A program made the position numbers and the translations under genes. A stretch of 34,011 bases of DNA from Sphingomonas folli (GTDB lineage Bacteria > Pseudomonadota > Alphaproteobacteria > Sphingomonadales > Sphingomonadaceae), in the NCBI RefSeq assembly GCF_019429525.1, contig NZ_JAHXZL010000016.1:1-34011 (forward strand), given 5' to 3'. This document shows, piece after piece, positions 8,821 to 16,720 of this stretch (position 1 is its first letter; every line of letters begins with the position of its first letter). Under the pieces are notes generated by a model. That model did no database searches and was not told where the DNA came from. It worked only from the letters and a program-made list of their open reading frames with translations.

Positions 8821-9979
8821 GGCGTCGGTCGAGACGTCACCCCGGCCGCCGTCGCGGTCGCTGCGCACGGCGGGCATCGCCGCGGCGGTGATCGCGGTCG
8901 GCGTCGTGGGCGCGGGCATCGCCGCGCGGTCGCGCACCGAGAGCAAGCTCGCGGACTGGACCGCGGCGCAGTCGACTCCCAGCGTCGCGGTGATCCACGC
9001 CAAGCCCGCCGCGGCGACCGGGGCGCTCACGCTGCCCGCCAACCTCCAGGCGATCAACAGCGCACCGATCTTCGCGCGCACCAGCGGTTACGTGCGCAAA
9101 TGGTACGTCGACATCGGCGACCCCGTCCGTGCCGGCCAGACGCTGGCGGTGCTCGACGCGCCCGAGATCGACCAGCAGCTGGTCGCCGCGCGCGCCGACC
9201 TCGAGACCGCGCGCGCCAACCAGCAGCTCGCCGCCTCGACCGCGACGCGCTGGCGCAACATGCTGGCGAAGGACGCGGTGTCGAAGCAGGAGACCGACGA
9301 GAAGGTCGGCGACCTCGCCGCCAAGACAGCGGTGACCAACGCCGCGCGCGCCAACGTCTCGCGGCTGACGTATACACAGGGCTTCACCCGGCTGGTCGCG
9401 CCGTTCGCCGGCACCGTCACCAGCCGCTCGACCGACATCGGCGCGCTGGTGACCGCGGGGACGGCGGCGTCGACCCCGCTCTTCACCGTCTCCGACGTGC
9501 GGCGGATGCGCGCCTATATCCGCGTGCCGCAGAACTTCTCGGCGCAGATCCACCCGGGCATGCACGTGACGCTGACGCTGCCCGAGTATCCCGGCCGCAC
9601 CTTCGACGCGACGCTGACCCGCACCGCGGGGGCGGTGGAGCAGTCGTCGGGCACGGTGCTGGTGCAGGTCGAGGCGCCCAACCCCGACCGCGCGCTCAAG
9701 CCCGGCGCCTATGCCCAGGCGAGCTTCCCGGTAGCGGGCGCGAGCGGCGCGGTGGCGCTGCCCGCGAGCGCGCTGATCGTCGGCGAGAGCGGTACCCAGG
9801 TCGCGCTGGTCGGCGCCGACGGCAAGGCGCACCTGCGGACGATCCGCATTGGCCAGGATCACGGCAACACCGTGGAGGTCAGCGCGGGCGTCACCCCGCG
9901 CGACCGCGTGATCGACAACCCGCCCGACTCGCTCGCCGACGGCGATGCGGTGCGGGTGCAGAAGGCGGCGGGGCGGTGA
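8813..9979 (+). CDS. RND efflux periplasmic adaptor subunit (HlyD/AcrA family)
   Basis: This is the membrane fusion protein linking the RND pump to the outer membrane channel. The 388 residues comprise a cytoplasmic N-tail, one TM anchor (about residues 20-40, AAAVIAVGVVGAGIAA), a lipoyl half-motif (SGYVRKWYVDIGDPVRAGQ), and an alpha-hairpin with LAAKTAVTNAARANVSRL. The second lipoyl half is LVAPFAGTVTSRSTDIGALV, followed by beta-barrel and membrane-proximal domains. There is no lipobox cysteine, so it is TM-anchored rather than a lipoprotein. The ATG lies inside the pump's last codons (8-bp overlap), showing coupled translation. The outer membrane gene follows after a 293-bp gap full of inverted repeats. 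Confidence 0.94.
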   Translation: MSEASVETSPRPPSRSLRTAGIAAAVIAVGVVGAGIAARSRTESKLADWTAAQSTPSVAVIHAKPAAATGALTLPANLQAINSAPIFARTSGYVRKWYVDIGDPVRAGQTLAVLDAPEIDQQLVAARADLETARANQQLAASTATRWRNMLAKDAVSKQETDEKVGDLAAKTAVTNAARANVSRLTYTQGFTRLVAPFAGTVTSRSTDIGALVTAGTAASTPLFTVSDVRRMRAYIRVPQNFSAQIHPGMHVTLTLPEYPGRTFDATLTRTAGAVEQSSGTVLVQVEAPNPDRALKPGAYAQASFPVAGASGAVALPASALIVGESGTQVALVGADGKAHLRTIRIGQDHGNTVEVSAGVTPRDRVIDNPPDSLADGDAVRVQKAAGR

Positions 9980-10001
9980 GGGGAAGGACGCTGCGTTCGC
10001 G

Positions 10002-10084
10002 GCCCTGGGCCCCTGCGTCCGCAGGAGCGCGGGGAGGGACCGTAAGGGGCGGCCGTGTTCCTGCGAACGCAGGAACCCAGGGCG
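10002..10084. repeat. Inverted pair of a ~27-bp palindromic intergenic element
   Basis: The element at about 10002-10028 (CCCTGGG, then CCTGCGTCCGCAGG) is repeated in opposite orientation at about 10057-10083 (CCTGCGAACGCAGG, then CCCAGGGC), differing at only a few bases. Each copy is itself a hairpin. The 293-bp gap between the adaptor and outer membrane factor genes is made of this pair plus another repeat at 10213-10238. Confidence 0.6.
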
Positions 10085-10212
10085 ACGAGGTGGTACGTCC
10101 GTGGTCGTGCGGCTCGGGAAGCGCAGCGTCGCCCCACGCCTTCGCGTCGCCCCGGACATGTTCCAGGAGTCACCGTTCCGCTCGTCCAACGACCGTGGAG
10201 GCTGCCGCCGGG

Positions 10213-10238
10213 TGGATCCCGGACGAAGGCCGGGATGA
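10213..10238. repeat. Short hairpin repeat ending GGGATGAC
   Basis: ATCCCGG (10216-10222) and CCGGGAT (10230-10236) form a perfect 7-bp stem. The flanks (GTGGATCC...GATGACG) match the right half of the inverted repeat at 31-125, so this is another copy of one dispersed family. Confidence 0.5.
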
Positions 10239-10272
10239 CGATGGTGGGACGCGTGTCCGTCACGCTCTTACC

Positions 10273-11667
10273 GTGGCGCGCCTCGCCGCACTCGCCGCGC
10301 TGCTCGCCACCGCGGCCTGCTCCGTCGCGCCCGACTATGTCCGCCCCGCCACCCCCGCACCCGCGGCCTACAAGGAGGCGGAGGGCTGGCAGGCGGCGGG
10401 GACGGCCGTCGCCCCGCCGGGCCGGTGGTGGGAGGCGTTCGCCGACCCGGTCCTCTCGGGCCTGGAGGAGCGCGTCGTCGCCGGCAACCAGGACCTCGCC
10501 GCCGCGGTCGCGCGCTACGACCAGGCGCGCGCGGTCGCGCGCCAGGCGCGCGCCGACCTGTTCCCCGAGGTCGGCGTCTCCGCCGACGTCAGCCGCGACC
10601 GCGTCTCCGCCGGCCGACCGCTCGCGCTCGGCAGCGCCGCGCCCTACACGGTCGGCACCGTCGGCGCCTCGCTCGCCTATGAGCTCGACCTGTTCGGCCG
10701 CGTGCGGAACTCGGTGCGCGCCAGCCGCGCCGACGCCGCCGCGAGCGCGGCCGACGTCGCCGCGGTGACGCTCGGGCTGCAGGCGCAGCTCGCCAGCATC
10801 TATTTCGACATGCGCGGGCTTGACGCGCGCATCGTGCTGCTACGCCAGACGGTCGAGGCGAACGCGCGCGCCTATCAGCTCACCGACACGCGGCACAGCG
10901 GGGGCATCGCCTCGGGCATCGACGTCAGCCGCGCGCAGAACCTGCTCTCCAGCGCGCGCGCCGAGCTCTCCGCGGTGGGCGTGGCGCGCCAGCGCGACGA
11001 GCACGCCATCGCGGTGCTGCTCGGGGAGGTGCCGGCGGGCTTCACGCTGGCGGTCGAGGATCGCCAGCTCGCGCCGCCCGCGATCCCTGCCGGCCTGCCC
11101 TCGACCTTGCTCGAGCGCCGCCCCGATATCGCCGCCGCGGAGCGCCGCGTCGCCGCCGCCAACGCGCGGATCGGCGTGGCGCGCTCGGCGCTGTTCCCCA
11201 GCGTCACGCTCGGCGCGGCGGGCGGTTTCGAGGCGGCGCGCGGCTCGCTGCTGAGCGCCTCCAACGGCTTCTGGGCGCTCGGGCCGCTGTCCGCGGCGCT
11301 GGCGATCTTCGACGGCGGTCGCCGCCGTGCCGGGGTGCAGCGCGCGCGTGGCGAGTATGACGAGGCCGCGGCGTCCTATCGTCAGACCGTGCTCACCGCC
11401 TTCCGCGAGGTGGAGGACGCGCTCGCGAGCCAGCGGCTGCTCGCCGCGCAGGAGCGCGACCAGCGCACCGCGGCCGAGGCGGCGGAGCACACGCGCGAGC
11501 TGGCGTTGATCCGCTACCGCGACGGGGCGGCGGACTATCTCGAGGTGGTCACCGCGCAGACCGCCGCGCTCGACGCCGAGCGCGCGCTGCTGACGGTGCG
11601 GAGCCAGCAGCTCCAGACCGCGACCGACCTGATCCGCGCGCTGGGCGGGGGCGTGACGACGAGCTGA
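10273..11667 (+). CDS. RND efflux outer membrane factor lipoprotein (NodT/OprM family)
   Basis: This is the outer membrane channel of the tripartite efflux system. The GTG at 10273 is the start because it opens a lipoprotein signal ending in the lipobox LLATAAC, followed by SVAPDYVRPATPAP, the standard start of NodT-family mature proteins. At 464 residues it has the usual length. Two OEP repeats are visible; the first includes AYELDLFGRVRNSVRASRAD and the second AIFDGGRRRAGVQRARGEYD. LLERRPDIAAAERRVAAANA is the family hallmark. The open frame extends far upstream (to 9100), but that part is the shadow of the adaptor gene and repeats. The unusual 293-bp gap may reduce its expression relative to the pump, or it may have its own promoter. 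Confidence 0.92.
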   Translation: MARLAALAALLATAACSVAPDYVRPATPAPAAYKEAEGWQAAGTAVAPPGRWWEAFADPVLSGLEERVVAGNQDLAAAVARYDQARAVARQARADLFPEVGVSADVSRDRVSAGRPLALGSAAPYTVGTVGASLAYELDLFGRVRNSVRASRADAAASAADVAAVTLGLQAQLASIYFDMRGLDARIVLLRQTVEANARAYQLTDTRHSGGIASGIDVSRAQNLLSSARAELSAVGVARQRDEHAIAVLLGEVPAGFTLAVEDRQLAPPAIPAGLPSTLLERRPDIAAAERRVAAANARIGVARSALFPSVTLGAAGGFEAARGSLLSASNGFWALGPLSAALAIFDGGRRRAGVQRARGEYDEAAASYRQTVLTAFREVEDALASQRLLAAQERDQRTAAEAAEHTRELALIRYRDGAADYLEVVTAQTAALDAERALLTVRSQQLQTATDLIRALGGGVTTS

Positions 11668-11673
11668 GCGGCG

Positions 11674-11691
11674 CTGTCATCGCGCTGCCGC
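11674..11691 (+). promoter_or_regulatory. Possible PhoB box upstream of phospholipase C
   Basis: CTGTCAT (11674-11680), a 4-bp spacer and CTGCCGC (11685-11691) match a CTGTCAT-N4-CTGTCAT Pho box at 7/7 and 4/7 positions. A CTAAGC at 11701-11706 lies 9 bp downstream, where a -10 would be expected. It is about 180 bp before the phospholipase ATG. The second half-site is weak, so this is tentative. Confidence 0.35.
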
Positions 11692-11726
11692 AGTCCGCGG
11701 CTAAGCGCGGGCGTGCGTTCGGCGGC

Positions 11727-11757
11727 GTGCTCCTGCGAAGGCGGGAGCCCGGCGCCG
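11727..11757. repeat. Dispersed hairpin repeat, CTCCTGCG/CGGGAG type
   Basis: GCTCCTGCGAAGGCGGGAGC is an imperfect hairpin, followed by CCGGCGCCG. It resembles the elements near 14160 and 20420. It lies in the gap between the efflux operon and the phospholipase gene and would be in the 5' leader if transcription starts near 11710. Confidence 0.45.
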
Positions 11758-11871
11758 CGCTCATCGCGTTCGCGGCTTTGGGTTCGCGCGCGCGCGGGAA
11801 CACGGCGCGCCGACCGGGGTATATGAAAACGGCCCGCGCACCGGCCCGTCCCTGAGACGAAGGAGCAAGCC

Positions 11872-13962
11872 ATGCCGCCGATGCAGGATCGCCGCAGCTT
11901 CATCCGCGGCATGATGGCCTCGGCCGGCGCCGCGGCGTCGCTGACCCCGTCGATCGCGCGCGCGCTCGAGCTGCCCGGGCGGCACCGCACCGGCACGCTG
12001 CGCGACGTCGGCCATGTCGTGATCCTCACCCAGGAGAATCGCGCCTTCGACCATTATTTCGGGGCGATGCGCGGCGTGCGCGGCTTCGGCGACCGCTTCG
12101 CCGCGCCGGCCCCGCCCATGCCGGGCGCGCCGCACCGCACCGTGCTGCTCCAGCCCAACGAGCATCCCGGTGCCGCGCCGGCGACGCTCGCCCCGTTCCG
12201 GCTCGACACCGCCACCGACTTCCGCCTCTACCGCCCGCTCGGCACGCCGCACGGCTTCGCCGACAGCCAGGCGGCGTGGGACAACGGCCGGATGGGCGCC
12301 TGGACGCACGCCAAGCACAACCACGCCATGGCGCATTTCACGCGCGCGGACCTGCCGTTCCAATATGCGCTCGCCGAGGCCTTCACCCTGTGCGACGCCT
12401 ACCACTGCGCGATGCACCTCAGCACCAACCCCAACCGGCTGTACATCTGGACGGGGACGCACGACCCGCTCGCGCGCGCCGGCGGCCCGGCGATCGACAA
12501 CGGCTATGACAGTATCGACGCCGACCCGCTGAACCACGGCGGCTACCGCTGGACCACCTATCCCGAGCGGCTGATGGCGGCGGGGATCGGCTTCCAGATC
12601 TACCAGGACATGGCCGACAATTTCACCGACAACCCTCTGGTCGGCTTCCATGCCTATCGCCGCGCGCAGCGGCCGGTCGACGCCGCCGCGGCGCTGTTGG
12701 CGCGGCGCACCACCACGACCCGCACGCTCGATGACCTGCGCCAGGACGTGCTGGACGACCGCCTGCCCGAGGTGTCCTGGATCATCGCGCCCGAGGCGGC
12801 GTCGGAGCATCCCAGCGTCTCCACCCCGCTACAGGGCGGCGACTATAGCGCGCGCGTGCTCGACGCGCTCACCGCCAACCCGGACGTGTGGGCGCGCACC
12901 GTGCTGCTGATCAATTTCGACGAGAATGACGGGCTGTTCGACCATGTCCCGCCGCCCGCGCCGCCGGCGCGCGAGGGAGGGCGCCTGGCGGGCGCCACCG
13001 ACGTGCCCGCCGAGGACGAATATCACCGCCACTGCCGCACCCCCGAGGACGCCGCCTATCGCGACCGGCCCTACGGCCTGGGCATGCGCGTGCCGCTGTA
13101 CGTGGTCTCGCCGTGGAGCCGCGGCGGCTATGTCGCCTCCGAGGTGTTCGACCACACCAGCGTGCTGCGCTTCCTGGAGGCGCGCTTCGGCGTGCGCGAG
13201 CCCAATATCAGCGCGTGGCGGCGCGCGGTATGCGGCGACCTGACCTCCTGCTTCGACTTCGCCGCGCCCGACACCGTCGCCTTCATGGCGGGCCTGCCGG
13301 AGACCGCGGCGCCGTCGGCGCGCGCCGCGGGGCTGAAGGGCATCGCGCCGCCGCTCCCCGCGACGGTCGAGCCGCCCGAGCAGGAGCGCGGGCTGCGCCG
13401 GCGTCGCGCCACGTCCTACGCGCTCGACGCCGAGCTGCGCCGCGGCGACTCGCCCGCCCTGCTGCTGGTGAACCGCTCGCGCGAGCGCGCCGCGGTGTTC
13501 CACGTCTACGACATGGCGCGGCTCGAGGCGGCGCCGGCGCGATACACCGTCGCGGCGGGCGGCACGCTGCCGCACCCGCTGCCCGCGGACGATGCCGACC
13601 TGTTCGTGCTCGGCCCCGACGGTTTCCACCGCCGGCTGGTCGGCCGCGGCGACCTGTTCGGCGTGCGCCTCACGCGCGGCGCCGCGCCCGCGCTGCTGGT
13701 CGAGAACCGCACCGACGCGGCGCTGACCGTCGAGGTGACCGACCGCGCCTACGGCGCCGCGGCCGCCACGCTCGCGCTGGGCGCGCGCGAGACCCGGCGC
13801 GTCGCGCTCGACCTCGCCGCGAGCCACGGCTGGTACGACCGCGCGCTCGTCGCCGGCGCGCAGGCGTGGCGCATGGCGGGCCATGTTGGCGATGGGCGCG
13901 ACACCTTCTCGGACCCCGCGCTGGGCGGCGCGGGGCCGTTGGTACCCGCGACGGTGATCTGA
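11872..13962 (+). CDS. Phosphocholine-type phospholipase C, Tat-exported
   Basis: This 696-residue enzyme of the PlcH/PlcN family hydrolyses phosphatidylcholine or sphingomyelin to a diglyceride or ceramide plus phosphocholine outside the inner membrane. It has a Tat signal (DRRSFIRGMMASAGAAASLT), then the phosphoesterase domain. TQENRAFDHYFGAMRGVRGF holds the metal/nucleophile region, followed by SEHPS, NFDENDGLFDHV and VPLYVVSPWSRGGYV. The C-terminal roughly 250 residues hold two family-specific beta domains (TSYALDAELRRGDSPALLLV; GRGDLFGVRLTRGAAPALLV). Length matches Pseudomonas PlcN (about 690). The Shine-Dalgarno AAGGAG precedes the ATG, and CCG CCG ATG offers a second start three codons in. 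A possible PhoB box and the downstream phosphonate genes fit a phosphate-scavenging role. Lipid specificity is not certain. Confidence 0.93.
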   Translation: MPPMQDRRSFIRGMMASAGAAASLTPSIARALELPGRHRTGTLRDVGHVVILTQENRAFDHYFGAMRGVRGFGDRFAAPAPPMPGAPHRTVLLQPNEHPGAAPATLAPFRLDTATDFRLYRPLGTPHGFADSQAAWDNGRMGAWTHAKHNHAMAHFTRADLPFQYALAEAFTLCDAYHCAMHLSTNPNRLYIWTGTHDPLARAGGPAIDNGYDSIDADPLNHGGYRWTTYPERLMAAGIGFQIYQDMADNFTDNPLVGFHAYRRAQRPVDAAAALLARRTTTTRTLDDLRQDVLDDRLPEVSWIIAPEAASEHPSVSTPLQGGDYSARVLDALTANPDVWARTVLLINFDENDGLFDHVPPPAPPAREGGRLAGATDVPAEDEYHRHCRTPEDAAYRDRPYGLGMRVPLYVVSPWSRGGYVASEVFDHTSVLRFLEARFGVREPNISAWRRAVCGDLTSCFDFAAPDTVAFMAGLPETAAPSARAAGLKGIAPPLPATVEPPEQERGLRRRRATSYALDAELRRGDSPALLLVNRSRERAAVFHVYDMARLEAAPARYTVAAGGTLPHPLPADDADLFVLGPDGFHRRLVGRGDLFGVRLTRGAAPALLVENRTDAALTVEVTDRAYGAAAATLALGARETRRVALDLAASHGWYDRALVAGAQAWRMAGHVGDGRDTFSDPALGGAGPLVPATVI

Positions 13963-13993
13963 GCGCGGCGGTCGCGCCGCGGTGAGGTCATTC

Positions 13994-14088
13994 TCACCCT
14001 CGCCCCTCCGCGGCTTCGCCGTTCCCTCCTCTCTCGGAAGGAGAGGGAAGGGGGCCGCTGCCATAGGCAGTCGGAACGGCGAGGGTGA
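13994..14088. repeat. Complex inverted repeat element downstream of phospholipase C
   Basis: TCACCCTCGCC (13994-14004) pairs perfectly with GGCGAGGGTGA (14078-14088). Inside it, GCCGTTCC (14018-14025) pairs with GGAACGGC (14073-14080), and smaller stems include CTGCC-ATA-GGCAG (14058-14070). It is a roughly 95-bp multi-arm element with no coding potential, occupying much of the gene-free stretch from 13963 to 14300. Confidence 0.6.
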
Positions 14089-14121
14089 CCCTAGGCAGAT
14101 GCGGGACGCTTTCCCCGTGAA

Positions 14122-14171
14122 GCCTGATCCGCCTCCATCGATCCGCGCGCCGGCGAACGCCGGAGCCCGGC
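14122..14171 (-). repeat. ~50-bp repeat, inverted copy of 20409-20459
   Basis: The reverse complement of 14122-14171 matches 20409-20459 at the large majority of positions. It includes the core GGCTCCGGCGTTCGCCGG, then a CGGATCGAT block and GGATCAG. A second hairpin, GGGCTCCTGCGTCCGCAGG, follows at about 14198-14216. The remaining bases between 14217 and 14260 show nothing recognisable. Confidence 0.6.
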
Positions 14172-14260
14172 GCCGCTCGCGTGACGCCACTGGCTCTGGG
14201 CTCCTGCGTCCGCAGGGGCACGTCAGATGGACCAGCGTCTAGCTCACCGCGTCTGGAAGT

Positions 14261-14278
14261 CTGTCATCCGCCTGACTT
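14261..14278 (+). promoter_or_regulatory. Candidate PhoB box of the phosphonate operon
   Basis: CTGTCAT (14261-14267), spacer CCGC, then CTGACTT (14272-14278) matches the CTGTCAT-N4-CTGTCAT Pho box at 7/7 and 5/7. It lies 22 bp before the ATG at 14301 and 1 bp before the one at 14280. If PhoB acts here, transcription would start near 14295-14300. No convincing -10 hexamer is visible. Confidence 0.5.
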
Positions 14279-14300
14279 GATGTGGCGCGAGACGGTGGGG

Positions 14301-15587
14301 ATGGAAGGATCGCGCCGACTCGCTCCCCCGCTGCGCGGCGTCGCCGGCTCGCTCGCGCCGCTCGGCTATGGTGCCGCCGCGTTCGGCGCCTATTTCTCGA
14401 TGTACGCCTTCCGCAAGCCCTTCGCCGCCGCGACCTACGACCAGGTCGCCGGATGGCACCACGCGCTCGACTATAAGAGCGCGCTGCTGATCGCGCAGGT
14501 GATCGGCTACGCGCTGTCCAAGCTGATCGGCATCCGCGTGATCGCCGAGTTCGGGCGGAGCGGGCGCGGCGCCGCGATCCTGGCGCTGGTCGCGGCGTCC
14601 TGGGTGGCGCTGCTGCTGTTCGCGCTGACGCCGGCGCCGTGGAACATCGGCTTCCTCTTCCTCAACGGCCTGCCGCTCGGCCTGATCTGGGGGCTGGTGT
14701 TCAGCTATGTCGAGGGGCGGCGCACCTCCGAGCTGATCGGCGCGATCCTGTGCGCCAGCTTCATCGTCTCCTCCGGCGTGGTCAAGACCGCGGCGACGCT
14801 GGTGCTCAACGCGGGGATCGCGCCGGGCTGGATGCCCGCGCTCACCGCGCTGCCGTTCGCGCCGCTGCTGCTCGGCTGCGTGCTGCTGCTCGAGCGCATG
14901 CCGCCGCCCGACGCGCGCGACGTCGCCGAGCGGCGCGAGCGCGCGCCGATGCCGACCGCGGCGCGGCGCGCCTTCCTGCGCGCGCACGGCGCCGCGCTGG
15001 CGCTGCTGATCGCGGGCTATGTGCTGCTCACCGCGCTGCGTGACTTCCGCGACAATTTCGCCGCCGAACTGTGGACCGCGCTCGGCGCCGGCGGGAACGC
15101 CGCGGTGTTCTCGCAGAGCGAGATCCCGGTCGCGGTGCTCGCGCTGACGGGCCTGGCCGCGCTGATGGCGGTGCGCGACAATCGCCGCGCCGTGCTGGCG
15201 ATGCACGCGATCATCCTCGGCGGCGCGCTGCTGATCGCCGGCAGCACCGCGGCGTTCCAGCTCGGGCTGATCGGTCCGCTCGGCTGGATGATCCTCGGCG
15301 GCGCCGGCCTGTACCTCGCCTACACGCCTTATAACGCGATGCTGTTCGACCGGATGGTGGCGGCGGTGGGGCAGGCGGCCAACGCCGGCTTCCTGATCTA
15401 CGTCGCCGATACCTCGGGCTATGCCGGCAGCGTCGCATTGCTGCTCTACCGCAGTCTCGGCGCGGGCGCGCGCGACTGGCTCTCCTTCTTCACCGCCGCC
15501 TGCTACGTCACCGCCGCCGCGGTGGCGCTGCTCACCACGCTGTCGGCCCTGCATTTCCGGCGCGCGGCGGGCCGGGAGACGGCATGA
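14301..15587 (+). CDS. DUF5690-family, MFS-like membrane protein; candidate phosphonate importer
   Basis: This is a 428-residue polytopic membrane protein with about 12 predicted TM segments. I recognise it as DUF5690, a family seen beside phosphonatase genes; no member's function is known to me. The first TM region reads YFSMYAFRKPF (R38-K39), like the Y-x-x-R-K-x-F of the GlpT/UhpT organophosphate antiporters. A second arginine cluster, LLTALRDFRDNF (R247, R250), sits at the start of TM7, where GlpT has its other substrate-binding arginine. Its end overlaps the FAD oxidase start (ATGA), so it belongs to the same operon. ATG 14301 is chosen because a Pho box lies just upstream; ATG 14280 would add seven residues. 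A role in phosphonate uptake is inference from motif and neighbours. Confidence 0.82.
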   Translation: MEGSRRLAPPLRGVAGSLAPLGYGAAAFGAYFSMYAFRKPFAAATYDQVAGWHHALDYKSALLIAQVIGYALSKLIGIRVIAEFGRSGRGAAILALVAASWVALLLFALTPAPWNIGFLFLNGLPLGLIWGLVFSYVEGRRTSELIGAILCASFIVSSGVVKTAATLVLNAGIAPGWMPALTALPFAPLLLGCVLLLERMPPPDARDVAERRERAPMPTAARRAFLRAHGAALALLIAGYVLLTALRDFRDNFAAELWTALGAGGNAAVFSQSEIPVAVLALTGLAALMAVRDNRRAVLAMHAIILGGALLIAGSTAAFQLGLIGPLGWMILGGAGLYLAYTPYNAMLFDRMVAAVGQAANAGFLIYVADTSGYAGSVALLLYRSLGAGARDWLSFFTAACYVTAAAVALLTTLSALHFRRAAGRETA

Positions 15588-16720
15588 TGTACGACGTGAT
15601 CGTGGTCGGCGCCGGCATCGTCGGCCTCGCGCACGCGCTCGCCGCGGCGCGGGCCGGCGCGCGCGTGCTGGTGCTCGACCGCGACGCGCGCGCGGTCGGC
15701 GCCTCGGTGCGCAATTTCGGCTTCGTCACCGTCACCGGCCAGGCGCGCGGCGCGGGGTGGCAGCGCGCGCGGCGCAGCGCTTCGGTGTGGCGCGAGGTCG
15801 CCGCGCCCGCGGGGATCGCGATCGTGCAGGAGGGGCTCACGCTGGTCGCGCGGCGGCCCGAGGCGGCGGCGGTGCTCGACGCCTTCATGGCGACCGAGAT
15901 GGCCGAGGGCTGCCGCCTGCTCGACCCCGCCGAGCTGGCGCGCCGCCTGCCCGCGCTCCGGCCCGGCACCGCGGTGGTGGCGCTGCAGAGCAGCGCCGAC
16001 CTGCGCGTCGAGTCGCGCGACGCGATCCCGCGGCTGGCGGCGTGGCTGGAGACGGCGCACGGCGTCGCGATCCGGCGCGGCGTCGCCGTCACCGAGGTGG
16101 TCGAGGGCGGGGTGATCACCGCCGAGCGCAGCTACACCGCCCCGGTCGTGATCGCCTGCCCGGGTGACGAGGGGGCGGCGCTCTTCCCCGCCGCCTTCGC
16201 CGCCGCCGGGGTGCGGCGCTGCACGCTCCAGATGCTGCGGCTCGCCGCGCCGGGCGACCGTCACGCCAGCCCGGTGATGAGCGACCTCAGCCTGGTGCGC
16301 TACGAGGGCTATGCCGCGCTGCCCCCCGCCGCCGCGCTCGCCGAGCGGCTGGCGCGCGAGGAGCGCGAGGCGCTGGCGCACGGCATCCACCTCATCGCGG
16401 TCCAGTCGGCCGACGGCACGATGGTGGTGGGCGACAGCCACGTCTACGGCGACTCGGTCGAGCCCTTCGCGCGCGCCGCGGTGGACGACGCGATCCTGGC
16501 GCAGTGGAGCGCGCTGTTCGGCACGCCGCCGCGCGTGGTGGAGCGCTGGACCGGCAGCTACGCCTCGGTGGCGGGGCGGCACAGCCTGGTCGAGGCGCCG
16601 TTCCCGGGCGTGCGGCTGGTGGTGGTGACGAGCGGCACCGGTGCCTCCACCGCCTTCGGGCTGGCGGAGGAGGTGATCGCGGGTCTGGTGGGCGAGGGGC
16701 ATCTGCGATGGGCGCGCTGA
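15584..16720 (+). CDS. Phosphonate-associated FAD-dependent amine oxidoreductase (TIGR03364 type)
   Basis: This 378-residue DAO-fold flavoprotein has an N-terminal dinucleotide motif VIVVGAGIVGLAHALAA, then RNFGFVTVTGQ and a C-terminal FAD-binding segment (GTGASTAFGLAEEVIAGL). It matches the clade defined by synteny with phosphonatase-like hydrolases (TIGR03364). Members of this group have been reported to oxidise 2-aminoethylphosphonate or its N-methyl derivative to phosphonoacetaldehyde. Here it sits between a DUF5690 membrane protein (ATGA overlap) and phnX (13-bp overlap), and no phnW transaminase is present. That supports the role of generating the PhnX substrate. The exact amine substrate cannot be assigned from sequence. 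ATG 15587 is an alternative start one codon later. Confidence 0.88.
   Translation: MMYDVIVVGAGIVGLAHALAAARAGARVLVLDRDARAVGASVRNFGFVTVTGQARGAGWQRARRSASVWREVAAPAGIAIVQEGLTLVARRPEAAAVLDAFMATEMAEGCRLLDPAELARRLPALRPGTAVVALQSSADLRVESRDAIPRLAAWLETAHGVAIRRGVAVTEVVEGGVITAERSYTAPVVIACPGDEGAALFPAAFAAAGVRRCTLQMLRLAAPGDRHASPVMSDLSLVRYEGYAALPPAAALAERLAREEREALAHGIHLIAVQSADGTMVVGDSHVYGDSVEPFARAAVDDAILAQWSALFGTPPRVVERWTGSYASVAGRHSLVEAPFPGVRLVVVTSGTGASTAFGLAEEVIAGLVGEGHLRWAR

Noticed and set aside
1780..9081. Very long minus-strand open frames (1780-4494 and 5779-9081) and similar ones opposite other genes
   Set aside because: They lie antisense to well-identified genes, and their translations are Arg/His/Asp/Gly-rich with no domains. 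High GC content removes stop codons from shadow frames.
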